A DNA stretch of 7,078 nt, taken from assembly GCA_947474905.1 (NCBI GenBank), contig CANJKQ010000044.1, positions 1 through 7,078 of the forward strand, given 5' to 3'. The translations under genes were made by a program, and so were the position numbers. The notes beneath the pieces were generated by a model, which was given only the letters and a program-made list of their open reading frames with translations, searched no databases and was not told the origin of the DNA. Below are positions 6,787 through 7,078 of the stretch, one piece after another (the stretch's first letter is position 1; each line of letters begins with the position of its first letter). This DNA comes from Pseudomonadota bacterium (lineage in GTDB: Bacteria; Pseudomonadota; Alphaproteobacteria; Sphingomonadales; Sphingomonadaceae).

Positions 6787-7078
6787 GCCGACGCAAGGCC
6801 AGCGCGTAGATGATCACCGCCAGCGCCGCAAAGATGAACCACTGCACCGCATAAGCGAGGTGATTATTGGGGATGGCGGCCGGGCTGGGGCGCGGGCTGG
6901 GGCTGAGGCCGACGGGCGATTGATCGGCGATGATCATCAGCGCCTGGGGCGCCGGGGGATGGACCAATCCCTCGATCAAGCTCGCATGGCTGGGGGCGGT
7001 GATGATCGTGCCGCTCACTCGCCCGCCCCGCCAGTTCGGGCGGAAATTGGGATCATGCGTCGTGCCAAGTTCAACCGC
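6776..7078 (-). CDS. SURF1-family cytochrome oxidase assembly protein, C-terminal part
   Basis: The last 100 codons of a SURF1-family gene enter from the right edge; the valine codon (GTG) at 7016-7018 is internal because the frame stays open to 7078. SURF1 proteins are inner-membrane factors that help insert haem a into cytochrome c oxidase subunit I. The visible part ends with the family's hallmark: IPNNHLAYAVQW followed by a membrane helix (FIFAALAVIIYALAL) and a basic tail RRRAR. Before that lie VSGTIITAPSHASLIEG and a Ser/Pro-rich SPSPRPSPAA stretch. The N-terminal membrane helix and most of the periplasmic domain are outside the window. Placement just ahead of thrC matches a recurrent alphaproteobacterial arrangement, so coxC and other oxidase genes can be expected beyond the right edge. 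The stop is TAA at 6776-6778. Confidence 0.88.
   Translation of the reverse strand, partial: AVELGTTHDPNFRPNWRGGRVSGTIITAPSHASLIEGLVHPPAPQALMIIADQSPVGLSPSPRPSPAAIPNNHLAYAVQWFIFAALAVIIYALALRRRAR
6882..6905 (+). repeat. Imperfect 12-base tandem repeat with G-quadruplex pattern in the SURF1 gene
   Basis: GGGCTGGGGCGC (6882-6893) is followed by GGGCTGGGGCTG (6894-6905), identical in 10 of 12 positions. The four G-tracts of 3 or 4 bases with 2- and 3-base loops (6882-6902) fit a G-quadruplex pattern, on the template strand of SURF1. The coding strand gives the Ser/Pro-rich segment ending PSPAA. It is weaker than the repeat at 4982 because GC-rich Ser/Pro codons alone can produce it. Confidence 0.55.

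Overview
The window is GC-rich (about two thirds by eye) and densely coded. It looks like chromosomal DNA of a sphingomonad-type alphaproteobacterium. The evidence is the TonB-dependent receptor with a DIVVTASK-like TonB box behind an STN domain, the FecI/FecR pair in front of it, and a SURF1-thrC order typical of alphaproteobacterial cytochrome oxidase loci. The taxonomic call is inference; there is no rRNA or tRNA here to anchor it. No insertion sequence, integrase, CRISPR array or tRNA is visible.

Left part (1-4468, plus strand): the 3' part of a ChbG/HpnK (YdjC)-family deacetylase gene runs in from outside. After a 24-base gap comes a compact three-gene cell-surface signalling cassette: an ECF sigma factor of the FecI type (705-1229), a FecR-type membrane anti-sigma regulator (1216-2151) and a TonB-dependent outer-membrane receptor with an N-terminal STN signalling domain (2108-4468). 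The three genes overlap by 14 and 44 bases, so they are very probably one translationally coupled operon. By analogy with FecA/FecR/FecI, ligand binding at the receptor is relayed by its STN domain to the periplasmic part of FecR, which then frees or activates the sigma factor to transcribe the receptor. The ligand cannot be read from the sequence.

Right part (4472-7078, minus strand): a second operon runs convergently, reading from right to left. It holds the C-terminal third or so of a SURF1 cytochrome oxidase assembly protein (running off the right edge), thrC (threonine synthase) 13 bases later, and a class I SAM-dependent methyltransferase that overlaps thrC by 4 bases (GTGA). The receptor and methyltransferase stop codons are only 3 bases apart, so the two operons meet tail to tail with no room for an intergenic terminator.

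All genes belong to known families. The points most worth a second look are: the self-contained FecI-FecR-receptor cassette with STN-like domains in both FecR and the receptor; a perfect 12-base in-frame tandem repeat in the methyltransferase gene that is also a dense G-quadruplex motif; a second, similar G-rich 12-base repeat in the SURF1 gene; a hairpin over the SURF1 stop and thrC leader; and a short dyad just upstream of the sigma factor gene. I see no convincing previously undescribed system.
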